Made by a program: the position numbers and the translations under genes | In this document: positions 35,330 through 47,553 of the stretch, piece after piece | How the letters are laid out: the number at the start of each line of letters is the position of its first letter | How positions within the stretch are numbered: the first letter of the stretch is position 1 | Notes under the pieces: model-generated | Database searches by the model: none | What the model was told of the DNA's origin: nothing | The model's input: only the letters and a program-made list of their open reading frames with translations | Assembly (NCBI GenBank): GCA_023374045.1 | Contig: CM041783.1 | Coordinates: forward strand, 125,675,503-125,739,502 | Reading direction: 5' to 3' | Origin: Limonium bicolor | Taxonomy: Eukaryota; Streptophyta; Magnoliopsida; Caryophyllales; Plumbaginaceae | Length of the DNA: 64,000 bases

Positions 35330-36293
35330 TGAAACAGTATATGCTATCCTAATACAATTCGATCTGATCATCTATTCCATGTTACCTGGTCTTGATTACA
35401 GAATTTCACAAGAGTAGAGAGAAAGAGAGAGCCTTAGTTAGAATCGAGTGTGAGTTTGATTGCCAAATGTAGCGTATCTGATTTCATGGGGGTACACCCC
35501 TATTTATAGTATTTTGGGCCTGGTTTTTATGGTGCCAGCTTGTATTTTCCATGTATAAATACGGTTCTACCCTCTCCTAGCATCTTTGACTGAGCACAGA
35601 CGGTCAGTCGTACAATACTTTGCTTTGCCTAAGTCCTATCCTCATCCGGCTGGAGACGGCCGGATGCCCTATGCGCTTCCACTTCCATCCGGCCAAAGCG
35701 GCCGGATGCTCTATGTAACCCGTTTTGGCTTGACACCATTTCTTCCATTCTCATCAGTCCCACAAGTTCTATCTTTCTGAATTTTGGTGAAGAAAATAGA
35801 ACTTCTGCGTCTTGTATTTTGACGAAAAATTTTGCGACTAAGGTTTTTTGGTTCGTCTATGCTTCGTCTTTTCCTTATCCCAGTCCCACAAGTTCTTTTT
35901 CTTCATACTTGGAGAAAAGGAACTTCTTATCGGTCACGTGCATAGGTCGTGGTTCGAACCTGCTTCGTACTCTCTTTTTGAATTTGCTCCGCCTGTTCTC
36001 GGTGTAGAATACGCAGGGTCTTTCTTTCGACTAAAACATCGGAAGCGTCTTTAGGAAGCGTGTGGCCCTTTCTCTTCCCCTGCAAAGAAAGGATACTTTC
36101 TGTTCGCACAAGTATATATATTATTTATTTGAGCGGGAAAAAACTTTCCTTAAAGCCCGAATTTTGAGCTTCCTCTTCTTTCTTCTACTGCCCCTTTGCT
36201 TCGACTGTTCTTCTTCTCTCGCCTCCCTGTCGTCGTGTGCTACCTCGTCTTTCATTGCCGTCGCCGCCCTCTGATCCTTCGTCAATCTTGACA
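35330..36293 (+). promoter_or_regulatory. Left end of element D: LTR remainder and likely promoter of the extra gene
   Basis: This presumably contains the 3' LTR of D (minus orientation), but its inner edge is not clear and no second copy exists in the window. The pyrimidine run CCCTTTCTCTTCCCC near 36067 would be a PPT on the minus strand. For the plus-strand gene, TATA-like sequences are at 35554-35560 (TATAAAT) and 36113-36120 (TATATATA, about 175 nt before the ATG). Short repeats with CCGGCTGG/GGCCGGATGC lie at 35645-35710. Confidence 0.45.
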
Positions 36294-39200
36294 ATGTCTT
36301 CTTCCTCCGCAAAACAGAGTAAACTCGCTGCCAAATTTCCGCCTGCCATCGAGGCAATTCAGGGCTCTCGCTCTTCTAACGGCTTTCGCCCCTCGTATCT
36401 GAAATCCACAAGACCCTTCCTATCTGGGCGTCAACCTTCTCCTTCCTCTCTCAATTATTCTTCCCTTTGCGATTGCCTCAGGGATGTCGAAGCCCCGCTT
36501 GGCACACAGATTTTCCTGCCATCCTCCGACTCTCACCCCAACGACGACTTTGGCCATGGGTACGTAGTTTTCGCTGATTTTTTCCGCTCCGGTCTGACCA
36601 TTCCCCCGCACACCTTTGTGCTGGGCTTCCTCCTTTGCCTCTGCTGCACTCTCGTTCACCTCCACCCAAAGGCCATTTCGCACCTCCATGCCTTTGTCTC
36701 TCTTTGCGAGGGAAGCAAAATCCGGCCGGAGGGTACTGATTTCGTCCGATTCTTCACTGTTAGGGTCGACCCGGATAGCTTAACCCTCATCGCGAAGGCC
36801 AGATACACCCTCTTCGACTACAAGAAGGCTCACGAGTGGGGGTCACGGTGGTTCATCATTGTTCCTCCATCCGGCCGAGTATTGGGCGTCCCATACTGTG
36901 CTGAGGTTATCAAAGGCCAGCTAATCAGTCCCCAAACCCCTCCGGCTGAGCTGCCCATTTTGAAGATTTTGAGGGCATTCAGCAAGGAACCGCCGACTGC
37001 CGAGGCGTTTTTTACAAAGGCACGTTTGTCTTCTCAGAAGACATATCACAGTAAGCGTCTTTAACTCTTAGTACGAAATTTTGTCATTCCTATCGGTCTT
37101 CTTATTGTTTGACATGCTGTATGTAGATTTCTTCCAGAAGGGGGACAAGATCGGCCCCTTTCATAGCTGGAACTTCGTCACCTTCAAGAGTGGGGACGGA
37201 AAAATCAATTACTACGACACGCTGGATGCTGCTACTAATGCGGCCGAGCAGCTTTTGGAGAGTGCTCCTTCGGCAAAGCGCTCCAGGCAAGAAGTCGGGG
37301 ATGACCAAGCCGGTCTCTCAAAGAAAAAGAAGCGGCTAGAGTCTCCTGAACGTGCTGACGCCGGGCTGTCAGGTACATGGCACGTGAGCCCCAAGTCTGG
37401 GCGCCGTGTCGTCCTTCCCCTCACCCCTGGTTCAGGTTTAGACCTTGGTTCTCGCCTGGGGCGGGAGTCCGGTCATCCGACTCCTATTTGCGAGCAATTT
37501 CCTGATTTGACAAGTTACTTTTCCTCAGATCCTGCTCAGGAAAATACCCTGGAGGCCACAGGCTTCCGTGCTGGTCCTTCGGCTGAAGAAGGTTTTGGTT
37601 GCTCCGTCGCTTTTCTTGTTCCTTACTCCTCTTCCCTTTTTTAGTATCCTTTCATTTCCACTTTCATCCTTCTGGTCCTAACTGTTTTTATTATTGCGAC
37701 AGTCCCTGCTCCTGCCAAGAAAAGACTAAAAAAGAAAACCACATCAAAACCGAAGGTCACAGAGCCAGAGGTATCAGGGCAAACCTCCGGTGATCCCGAA
37801 GTTTCAGGATCATTCTCATTGATGTTGCTGCGGCCACGGACGCGGCAAGGGATAGAGCAACGGAGTATCGTCAGGTGCCGGAGGATCCTGAGCTCCGGAG
37901 TAAGCAGAGGGAGGATTACATAGCTTCTTCCTCTTCCTCCCCTCCTCCTCCTCCCGCTCAGGAGTCCTACACTGGACCCTCCCAAAAGGAAGGGTGGTTT
38001 TACCATTGCGGGCACCCTCTTCCTTTAATATCCTGCGACGCTGCCAAGTACTCCTCCGTCTGGAAGGAGGCAATAAAGAGATCTGGTCATCCAGACGGGA
38101 TCTTTGCTCCTCCGGCCACCTTTACTGCTACCAAAAAAAGGCTGCGGCTTGGAGATGGGGGGGCAGATGCTATCATGCGGCATTCCCTCCCAGCAAACGA
38201 AGTGTTTGACATGATGTGGGGGGGAATTTTTCAGGTTGGCATGGGTATTTCTTTTGTGTTTCTCTTTTGTTTTGGCTTGGCCTTTTTCCTTGAATTTATG
38301 AATTGTGTTGTTTTTTAGGTGATGTCCATGGCCCAAAGTGCTGAGTTCACTTTGGCAACCTCCAATCCAGGCTTCGCTATGAGGAAAGCCGAGCCAATAA
38401 TGTTGAAGAGGAACTGAAGCTGTCCCGCTCTTCTCATGACGCTTACATTGACCAGGTCGAGTATGAGATTGACCGTAAGGCAAAGGAGAGAACTGAGGCA
38501 TAAACAAAGACCTGCAGTTGTCCCGGCGGGAATGCGAGCGTCAGCGTGATGAGTATGAGCTGCAGTGAAGAAACTCCGGGAAGAGAACTTTTCTCTAAGA
38601 GGCCGGATCAAGGAAGCTGACAATACTTTGATAGAGGTATAAAACCATCTCTTTTTCCCTTGTCAAAGATAAGCTGGTTTGGTCCTTCTTTGATCACGAT
38701 ATTATGCTGGATCAGGTGCGTTCCATGCACCGGAACGAAGTGAACAATCTTCAGGCTGAGAAGACCTTCTTCTATCAGGAGGCTGAAACGCTCGAGCTGG
38801 AGAAGCAAACTCTTCAACGGGGAACGAAGCTCTTGTGAAGGAAAAAGAAAAGCTTATGCAGGAGCTTGATCGTTTGTTGGAAGAAAAGGCCGCGCTGGAA
38901 GAGCAGTCGAGGTCCTCCTTTGATCAAGAGAAGCAGTCTCTGCTCCGAGATTGCTCTCTTTTGGAAGAGGAGAAGAAAACTCTTGCTGCGGACAAAGCTG
39001 CCCTGATTGAAGAGAGGACCAGGCTGGAGGAGAAAGTAAAAGAGCTGGAGGAAGCCAAGTCTCGCTCTCAAGCCGAGAATACTGAGCCACCGTGCCATGG
39101 TAAACCTTCAGGCCTTCAACTTTTGTTTCTCCTTTTGCCCTTTCTTTTTCTTATTCTTTTTTGTTCCGGCTAGACTTGAGTTCTTCCAACTTACGGAAGC

Positions 39201-39748
39201 ACGTCACTCAGTTGAGTGGTCGGATAGCCCGTGCTAAGGAGGAGCTGTCTTCTGCCAACTCTGAACGTGACAAGTATCGAGCCCAAGTCCTGACCCTTGA
39301 ATCTCAAGTGGCCAGGCTCAAGTCATTCTCCCGGCAATCCCAGGAGGAGATACAGAAGCAAGGCACCATCAACGCCCATCTAAAGGAGTCCTTTGCTTCT
39401 CAATGTCGCCGGATAGTTGATATTTGCCAGCAGATTGTCTCGGATCACTCTCTTGAAAAAGGAGAGTTACTGGACGATGACCTGTACAACAAGCTGGAAT
39501 TCAAGGCTGTTGCCCAGAAGTCCAACTTCTTCTTGGAGCTCGAGAGGTTCTGCCGCAGTCCTGGAGAGACATGTTTTGGCGCCGGCGAAGCCTCATTCCT
39601 TCCAGCCGGAAGCAACATTCTGCCGTCTGCCGGAGGGATGCAGCGTCTTTCCAGGAGGTCCAAGTCTTCTGAGAGTGTGGCTGGTAGCGGCGATAGATTA
39701 TTAACTGCCGAAAAAGAAGCCGTAAGAAAGAAGCTGCAAAGAAAGTAG
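36294..39748 (+). pseudogene. Extra gene of element D: Transposase_28-like domain plus coiled coil, several introns
   Basis: It starts MSSSSAKQSKLAAKFPPAIE. Exon 1 (36294-37050) holds the domain seen in 'putative gypsy type transposon' proteins (GYVVFADFFRSGLTIPPHTF, LHPKAISHLHAFVSLCEGSK, FVRFFTVRVD). Exon 2 begins at 37127 after an intron CACA|GTAAGC..ATGTAG| and keeps the frame (NFFQKGDKIGPFHSW). Further introns are likely at 37592-37702, 38235-38318, about 38636-38715 and about 39099-39170. Later exons encode KEGWFYHCGHPLPL and a long glutamate/leucine-rich coiled coil (KEKEKLMQELDRLLEEKAAL) ending ..AVRKKLQRK at the TAG before 39749. Frameshifts near 37805, 38420 and 38820 break it. Extra ORFs downstream of pol, often antisense, are known in Tat elements; their function is unknown. 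Confidence 0.72.
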
Positions 39749-40078
39749 AATAGTAGTTTTTTTATCTTTAGAGGAGTTTTTGTTTCGGCCTGTATTTTTT
39801 GTTTTGCCGAATGATCATATTTTGAAACTGTTGTTACTCCACATCTTGGGAGAAATATAAGCTATATTTTTCACCATCTTTAGTTTTTTATTGCCGCGAT
39901 ATTTCTCTCTTTTTTTTAATGGTGTACATATGGTTATCTTATGCGAGTTATGCCAGTGTAGTACTCATTTTTATAACACAAGGGGCTTGCGGTTTTGGAC
40001 TTTTGTTCCGGCCGGACCTTTTTCCTTTTAAAGTACGGTCATTTATGGCTTTTAGCCGGACTTTTTAGGATATGGAGT
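39749..40078. other. Spacer between extra gene and minisatellite
   Basis: A 330-bp AT-rich, non-coding stretch with T runs and ATTTTTTGTTTTG-like sequence, consistent with a plus-strand 3' untranslated region and polyadenylation area. Nothing else is seen. Confidence 0.5.
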
Positions 40079-40459
40079 GCGGCTCGTTGGCCGGATGTTT
40101 CTTTCAAGGCATGATAGCTTGCAGCTCGTTGGCCGGATGTTTCTTTCAAGGCATGATAGCCTGCGGCTCGTTGGCCGGATGTTTCTTTCAAGGCATGATA
40201 GCCTGCGGCTCGTTGGCCGGATGTTTCTTTCAAGGCATGATAGCCTGCGGCTCGTTGGCCGGTGCTTTCTTTTTCTTTCAAGGCATGATAGCCTGCGGCT
40301 CGTTGGCCGGTGCTTACTTTCAAGGCATGATAGCCTGCGGCTCGTTGGCCGGTGCTTACTTTCAAGGCATGATAGCCTGCGGCTCGTTGGCCGGTGCTTA
40401 CTTTCAAGGCATGATAGCCTGCGGCTCGTTGGCCGGTGCTTACTTTCAAGGCATGATAG
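40079..40459. repeat. 42-bp minisatellite of element D, left part (about 9 copies)
   Basis: The unit contains GGCTCGTTGGCCGG, then ATGTTTCTTTCAA or TGCTTACTTTCAA, then GGCATGATAGCCTGC. Copies with ATGTTTC are on the left and those with TGCTTAC on the right; one copy is 48 bp with an expanded CTTTCTTTTTC. Because 42 is a multiple of three, several frames stay open through the array, but these are not genes. Confidence 0.95.
40455..40459. repeat. Target-site duplication of element E (GATAG), left copy
   Basis: GATAG precedes TGTTATACCC and recurs at 49595-49599. The minisatellite unit contains this GATAG. Confidence 0.95.
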
Positions 40460-42496
40460 TGTTATACCCAAAATTTCAACCCCCCCGGAGTAGTCTCTAA
40501 GGCATACGTGTTACAAAGGGCAAAAAGGGGTCAAAAAGCACCAAGGCGGGATTTTCCAAGGACATTATCGGGATTTTCTATTTTTATATGACTTGTTCAT
40601 TATCTCCAAACACTTCCAAATATCATAGTCATTATGAAAGGTATTTCATGATTTTCTGATAATATTTATTCTGGAAATTTAGCTTTTAATTCATATTATA
40701 AGCTAATTTCTTAAATTAACACATGAAATAACCTCAAAATAGAAATAATAAAAGGTTTCCAAAATTAAAATAAATTGTCACATGGTTAGAATGACTACAT
40801 ACAGTCATAAACCTGAAATTATTTTATTTGGAACCTTAACCCAAAATTTAAAAGAGAAATTCAATCATTTTTGCAATTTTCTCTCTCTTGGAAATAACGA
40901 AATCGAAACAAAACGTCATGCAATTTTAAACACAGGATAGAGGATATTATTAGAGACTAATTCCGTTGGAATATCGTTATTTCGACTTTCCAATAATAAG
41001 TTATGAATTATGGGAGATTCCTGGTGAGTTTTTATCTATCGGTTATTTATCAAAATAACCCGATTCCAACTCTCAAAATTCTTAAAAATCATCCTTTATC
41101 TTCAGTTAAAATTTCTTAATTTTTATCGGCCTGCAACATATTTTAAAAAATCAGATTCCCTTAGAGCACAAAATCAGGGTTTTAGATAAAAATCTTGTTC
41201 TATCAACATGGCCTTGCTCTTTCTATAAAAGGACCTTCCAAAAACGACCTAGGGCAGAGGAGATCATCCCCAAAGTCAGAGAACACAGCCACAAACCTTC
41301 TTCCCACGTTTTTACACTTCCAAGCCTCAAATCAATACCGAAACACTGCAGAAATCACCCCAAAATCACCAAAAACTCATCCTTTCTTCTCCTATTGAAC
41401 TTCCAAGCACCAAAACACCACAAAAACAGAAGCAAACCGTCCTTAATCATACAAGGAAGAAGAAATCAGAAACTCGGGTCGAGGTTGAACCGGATCGGCT
41501 ATCAACGACGCGTTCGAAGTTTCCCGATGTGAAGGAACAACCAAATCCCGAAGCCAAAACAGGTTAGAATTCGAATTCTTTAACTCCACTGATCACAATA
41601 CGCTTCTGGTTGAAATTCCTATTCGAACTAACTTTTCTTTGCTTCTGAATTAAGGTTTGTTTGTGTTTCTGTCCACTAACTTGTTCAATAAGTTTCGTCC
41701 TTAATTCGTAGTCAAATTGAAAACTTTTGATCACTAACATGTTTAGAATCTTTCAGGCTACGTACCCATAAATGTTGAGCCAAAAACCCGCCGGGAACTG
41801 CCTCAACGCCGCCGTCTGAGGTCGGTCCGCACCCACGGACGCTATGTCCGGGGTCCCGGACGCTCTGTCCGAAAGCCGGACGCCCCCGGACGGTGGCGGG
41901 ATATTTTTATTTTCAAAATTTAGGGTTTTATAAAACATGTTCGGGCCCACAGACGTCCTGTCCGTGGCCCCGGACTTTTCAAAATCTCGTTTCTGTTCAA
42001 ATTCGACTTTTCTGTGTAATTAGGTTAATTAGGGTCCGTGGTTTCGGACATTAGGTCCGTAGCCACGGACGGAAACAAAATTTGACCTAATTCTGCCTCC
42101 GAAACCCTAGTTTAGGTATCTTAATTTCCACTTTAATTTTCTGTCAAAAAAAACGTTAAAAAAAAAAAACAGAAGCGCGCACTTAGGTTAAAAACGACTC
42201 GTAATAAGCCGTAATTAAACTAAGTAGAGGAAAAACGACTTCTAAGGGTAATGAAAGTAATTTGAACCCTAATTAAGTCGAATATCAAGCCCCCGAACCC
42301 GAACTCTCCTTTCCTAATTTGATCTATGTTAAAATTAGGTGGCGACTCATAATAGGTTCCAGTGAGCTAGCTTAGGTTTTAATAATTATTGTTATATGAC
42401 ATAGTTATTAATCTTAGGCTATAAGTGGACCTAAAACCCGATTAGATCCCAATCAAGTTAATCCACATAGGATAGGGTTTAAAATCGAGGCTCACA
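40460..42496 (+). repeat. Element E 5' LTR (2037 bp)
   Basis: TGTTATACCC...GAGGCTCACA. It contains a cluster of GTCCG/CGGAC inverted motifs (about 41820-42075). Confidence 0.96.
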
Positions 42497-42499
42497 GAC

Positions 42500-42517
42500 T
42501 GGCGACTCTGCTGGGGA
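42500..42517 (+). other. Primer-binding site of element E
   Basis: TGGCGACTCTGCTGGGGA begins three bases after the LTR and starts with TGG, complementary to the CCA end of a tRNA. The tRNA is not assigned with confidence; it is not the initiator-Met type. Confidence 0.75.
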
Positions 42518-43722
42518 TCAATTCTTAATTTTAACTTGTTTAATTTTAAGAAAGAGGGCTTAACTCGAAAAATTGTTTTTTTATGGCTTTATTACTTTGT
42601 TTATTTACTTTTGTGCGCACTTTAATTTTCTCACCATTTGCATCATATGAGAGCGAGGGTCCACACAAACCAGTTTCACCTCGGGGCCCATCTAGGGTCC
42701 CCTGTCAGGGACTCACACCTTTTAGGTGATGTGAATAAGCGGGGGAAAAGAGGAGGGTGTCGTCTAACCACACCCCTTAATACCTGGGCCTTAGCCCCAA
42801 GCGTTTTCCTGGCAGTGCCCTTACCTAGCCCTTTGTTTGGTCAGTCAAAGACCCGACCGTAGACGCACACCTTCAGGCGATGTGAAAAGAGTGGGGAAGC
42901 CCAAAGAGAATAGCGTGCAAGCCCTATTCCTTTGTGGTGGCCTGGGCCCGCGCCCCAAGCACCTCTCCGGATCGATCCATACCCAGTTTGATTTAAACGT
43001 CTAGTGAGGACATGTTGAATTTGTGTGGGCCTTGTTTGCTTGTATGATCGGCCCACTACCCAGCCTAGAGATTGATAGGAACTTCTCCTACATCAACCTA
43101 GCCCAACACGAATTGGCAACTCTATTTGTTTGCGGCCTAGAGGCCCTGTTTGGTTTAACATGTGAGTCGTTCGGGCTTCGGCCCAAAGGCCTAGACTTAT
43201 GTTATTTCTCTTCTAGCCCGTTTTGAATTATCCAATTAGTTCTAGGCCCACAAAAAAGAAATCCACCTGAACATGAAATAACTCACAAGTCCTGAAAATA
43301 AAATCTTTTTCGGCTTATCAACCATCTTCTCTGGCCCAAAGTAAGTTAGGCCCATTTGTGATTTAGGGACCATTCCAGCCCATGTGCTTTACTCCAGGCC
43401 CAAACACATTCCGGCCCAAGGGCTCATTCTAGTCTAGGTAGACTTCTTATCCGGGCCCTAGCCCGAAACCCTAAATCTAGGTGTCATCTCTTAGGCCCAA
43501 TCAAAGCCATCTATTCAGATTTCAGTCCAAATTCCAATTCACAGTCTGTAAAATACTCCGGCCCAAACACCTTATTTCTTGGGTATCCTGGCTCACTTGC
43601 TTTCAGTCCGAGCCTGTTCCGGTCTTCAATCTACCTTGTGAAGCATCATTCTCACCCCCGTTAGCTAATGATGGACACCTTGGAAACAGGTAGACCCAAG
43701 TCCTAAGTGTGGTCCAATCAAC
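42518..43722. other. Element E leader, no gene seen
   Basis: About 1.2 kb with repeated GGCCCA/TGGGCC words and CACACCTTNAGGNGATGTGAA repeated at about 42714-42733 and 42868-42884. I see no coding domain. Confidence 0.5.
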
Positions 43723-44369
43723 ATGGAAGCCCAGCTCGCAATTTTGGAACAAAAGCACATGGCCAGCACTGATGCCATGGAGCAGAGGCATAGTGCTGCC
43801 ATGGACGCCATGGAATCTAACTACGTCGTCGTTATCGAAGAGTTGAAAGCAAAGGCTCTTTCTCTTGAGTCCGAACGTCAAGCTCGGGAAGAGTTAGTAG
43901 ACAAGCTTCTCAACACCCTTTATGACTGCATTGAAGTTGGCTCCATAGGGTCCGAGGATCAGAGGGGAATGTCAAAGAAATTGCTACAGAACTCAGGAAA
44001 GTGATCAGACAACCGGGAGCAGCAACTTGCATCCAAAGCTGCACCCGTAAGAGAGCCAGGCAACATGAGGAAGACGGTGATCGACAGTCAAGAGGACCTG
44101 GTTGGAGCGTTGGGACAGTAGAACCATCCAGACGGGATTCTCGACAGAGAAAGTTTACAGACATCGGCCGAACACCAAGACAAGCACTTGAAGAGCTTCG
44201 AAGAAGATATCCGATGCAGCCGCTCGCCGTGAGGCCAGGAACTACTCATTTGGGGAAAGATCTTAATCAATTTTGTCACTTCCATCAGCTGCCTGGTCAT
44301 GACACTGACCACTGCAGGGCCCTACAACACAGAATCCAAGATCTGATTGACCAAGGGCTCCAATTCTAA
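43723..44369 (+). pseudogene. Element E gag remnant with zinc knuckle-like motif
   Basis: It is the only protein-like part of E. The first segment (MEAQLAILEQKHMASTDAME ... RQAREELVDKLL) is helical and coiled-coil-like. After a frame change near 44000 a second segment ends FCHFHQLPGHDTDHCRALQH followed by RIQDLIDQGLQF. This CxxH..GHdt..C..L+..I.dLI..G pattern is typical of the nucleocapsid end of plant Ty3/gypsy Gag proteins. No protease follows the stop at 44369. Confidence 0.65.
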
Positions 44370-46580
44370 GAACGTGGTGGAGAGCGCAGAGCACGCGTGC
44401 CCAAGCATCATCAGAAATGTTGTTTTTCAGTGTTTTTCTCATTAAATGCATTTCTTTCTTGATTAGTCGTCTTTCAACTTTTGTAGTAGTTAGTTTCCTT
44501 AATCATTTTCGGTAGTTTTCCCGAGTTTGTAATTACCAACATTATTTTTCGTTGAATAAAACATAGTTCCATTTTCATAATTTTTGTACAAAGCACTATT
44601 CATTAATTCGAAAAAAAGCACTCACGTCTTTCAAGGATCACGAAGTAATCATTTTCTGACTATGCAATGGAACAACTTGTCTCTTGTTTCTAAAAATTTG
44701 AACATGCCTAACCGAACACCCCAACTCACCCCATAATATCCAAACAACCCACAAAGAGGTTCAAGGTCGACATCTATCGAATTGTTGTCACAAACCCCAA
44801 ATCAATGCTGGGGGCAATCTGAGTTGAAGTTCGTCATCTTTCATCTTTCGTTTAAATGTGTGAACAAGTTTCGGAGTGAAAATCTCGTGAGAGTGTCTTG
44901 AGTGGTAAAACCATGAGTGAACGAGCGTGTCATTTTTACACGACTCCGGTAAGACCACATTCAAAGGGGAGGTAAACGGCATAACTCCGACTGAAGGAGA
45001 TAATTTGTAAATTTACTCTTAGACCTGCGAAAAGTAACAAAGAGCGGATACACAACTATCAGGAATGACGAAGCACCTAGGTACAGCACCACATAGCCAA
45101 AAAACTTGTGAACCCTGACATTAAACCCTAGGCACCCCCTGAGCCTTTCATATATCCCTTTTCGATAATATGAACACCACAAAATAACCCAGCCAATGAT
45201 GAATGTCCGACCCGGTGACCGAAGGGAGCGAGGAGTCAAACTCTCAGATAACGTTCTCATCAGTCCAAAGAAGCAACGCCGCTATCAGCATGACGAAGTG
45301 ATCCGTAAATGGTCCCGGAGTGACACAGGATCTAAAGAGCTCACATCAAAACAGTTCTCAAAGCCCAAACCGGGAAACACAAGAACCCCAAAGGCAAAGT
45401 CCAGAAAGGATAAAACAAAAAGGCAAACCCGAAGTGCCTCGAAGAAATCCAAAAGACGAAAAGGGAAATGGTGTAAAGGACAACTTCAAAAGTCCAGGTC
45501 CAGAAGCTCAAAAACAACGTCAACATGAAGCAGCTAGACGACTTCAAGACAAGGAAGATGAATCTGAGAGAGACACAAGTTGCAGCTTCGGTCACCCATT
45601 TAAGCTCCACATACCTCAAATGTCCCTCCATGATCCCGTCATCTTTCATCACACCCTAAGGCCACATTATAAGCTTTAAAGACTTCCGACTTGATAGTTG
45701 TGTATCTAATCACGTGAAGGTAACAGATCGAATGCGTAAATCCACCAAATGTCAAATTCAATGGTCTAGAAGTTGTGACCGTAAGCAGGGAACAAGTACA
45801 AACATCAAACACGCGGAGTGTAGGTTAGGAAGCACCACATCAAAACATAAGCCTTGACCCTGTAAGGACGAGACTCGTTCGCGCGTTTAATCAAGGAAAA
45901 TACTGGGGGCAATCGATCGGAACGATCGATTGCCATGAACTCTAGCTCAGATTGTCCTAAGGAAAAATACTGGGGGCAATTGTTGGTTCCAACAATTGCC
46001 ATGTCAACACCAATTTAAACCCTAAGCTTGAGTACCACCATCCCACCACAGGCACACATAAGCCCTTGCCACCACACACACTCCCAAGCCCGTCATTGGC
46101 CTTACCTCCACAAAAACATCAGGCTCGTCATAACCCTGACCACCATCCAAATCACAACCCAATCCCAGGTCTATCACGAATCCTGAACACCGGCAAAAAC
46201 CTTTAGCACCACAACAAACACGACACACTTCCACCAACGGCATGTTCATTTCTTAAGAAACAAATTGCAGATATGAAATTTTTAGTCATGAAATGATCAT
46301 TTCACTTTCCTTTTTCAGCAGAGTTTTTCTCAAGCATTGCCATGTTTGGCACATTTTTCAACAGTTCCTTGTTTTGGGCAAGCTTCCAACAAGCACTTTA
46401 GTTGCATTTTACAACTTTTGCATAACACCTCAACAATGCCAAGTTTGGCACCTTTTCCAACAGTTTCCTGTTTTGAACGAGTATCTTTCATATATTTTTG
46501 CATACATTGCCATGATTGGCACTCCGGTAATCATTTTTCATCATTTGCACGAGACCATTATCTTTCTAACTCATTTTGCT
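44370..46580. other. Element E interior, non-coding, with two perfect hairpins
   Basis: Nothing resembling pol is seen. The phrase TACTGGGGGCAAT, like the true PPT (GGGGGGCAATC), occurs at 45901 and 45969 and as CTGGGGGCAATCT near 44809. The first two each lead into a perfect inverted repeat: GGCAATCGATCG-GAA-CGATCGATTGCC (45908-45934) and GGCAATTGTTGG-TT-CCAACAATTGCC (45975-46000). A lysine-rich ORF at 45196-45528 is judged a composition artefact. Confidence 0.7.
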
Positions 46581-46589
46581 CGAGACCCA

Positions 46590-46935
46590 AAATCAGTGCG
46601 AGACCCATCATTTTCAAGACTTTAGTACGAGACATCTTCATTCAGTGCGCGACCTAGAATCAGTGCGAAATCCAGTTTTTTTTTTCATCCGTTTAGTACG
46701 AGACTTCAGTGCGAGACCATGCATCTTCATCAGTGCGAGACCATGCATCTTCATCTGTGCGATACCATCACTTTCGTCAGTGCGAGGCCTATCATCTTCA
46801 TCAATGCAAGACCTATCACCTTCATCAGTACGAGACCTATCACCTTCATCAGTGCGAGACCGAGCATTATCATCCAGTGCGAGACCAGTACGAGACCTAG
46901 TATCATCTTCAGTGCGAGACAAGTACGAGACAGAG
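46590..46935. repeat. 24-bp tandem repeat in element E interior
   Basis: About nine or more imperfect copies of CAGTGCGAGACC followed by ATGCATCTTCAT or a variant (24 bp), becoming irregular toward 46935. Confidence 0.88.
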
Positions 46936-47139
46936 CGTGATCTAAGTTGGTGGGGCAGAGGCAATAAGTCCCCATCTTTATGTCAACTTGCTTTGGGATC
47001 AACGAATGGTGGGCAAAGGCAATAAGTCCCCAGGGTTTTTACCAGGAGTTATCCCTGCACACCGGCTTGGGGGCGATGGCAATAAGTCCACATTGCGTCC
47101 AGCCAGGAGCATCGGCACGGGTTTGGGTCCCCAGAAGCA

Positions 47140-47222
47140 TCCGAGCATCATCAACATCATCAATATCATCAGCATCATCAGCATCATCATCAACATCATC
47201 AATATCATTAGCATCGCTAGCA
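47140..47222. repeat. (ATC)n-type microsatellite
   Basis: An imperfect run of ATC/AAC/AGC trinucleotides (CATCATCAACATCATCAATA). Confidence 0.9.
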
Positions 47223-47261
47223 TATCAGCATTCCTACATCTACACATTATTTAGCTTTCAT

Positions 47262-47452
47262 CATCTTCAGGTAGTCAACGCCTTAGAATAGCTTGACATC
47301 ATTTCATTTTTAGGTAGTCAACGCCTTAGAATCGATTGACATTTATTTCATCATTTCATTTTTAGGTAGTCAACACCTTAGAATCGCTTGACGTCTTTTC
47401 ATTTTCATTCTCACTCATAGGTAGTCAGCGCCTTAGAATAGCTCGACACAAT
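47262..47452. repeat. Four-copy tandem repeat before the PPT of element E
   Basis: Four copies of a ~45-55-bp unit starting AGGTAGTCAACGCCTTAGAA then TAGCTTGACATC and a T-rich stretch. Confidence 0.88.
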
Positions 47453-47540
47453 CTACATGTAGGGTCTTTTAAGATCCAAAATTTTGGGGTATCACTCAGG
47501 CATCAACTAGTCTTCTCATCTTCATTACAAAGCCTAGTTG

Positions 47541-47553
47541 ATGGGGGGCAATC
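47541..47553 (+). other. Polypurine tract of element E
   Basis: ATGGGGGGCAATC ends directly before the LTR start TGTTATACCC. Confidence 0.88.

Noticed and set aside
40079..40459. Regular 42-bp array that could be taken for a CRISPR array
   Set aside because: There are no unique spacers; the whole 42-bp unit repeats, in a plant retrotransposon. It is a minisatellite.
40039..40500. Long repetitive ORFs on both strands through the minisatellite
   Set aside because: The unit length is a multiple of three without stops in several frames. Open frames on both strands show it is an artefact.
45196..45528. Lysine/arginine-rich ORF of about 110 codons in element E
   Set aside because: Low-complexity, AAG/AAA-rich sequence with an equally long overlapping ORF in another frame and no domain.
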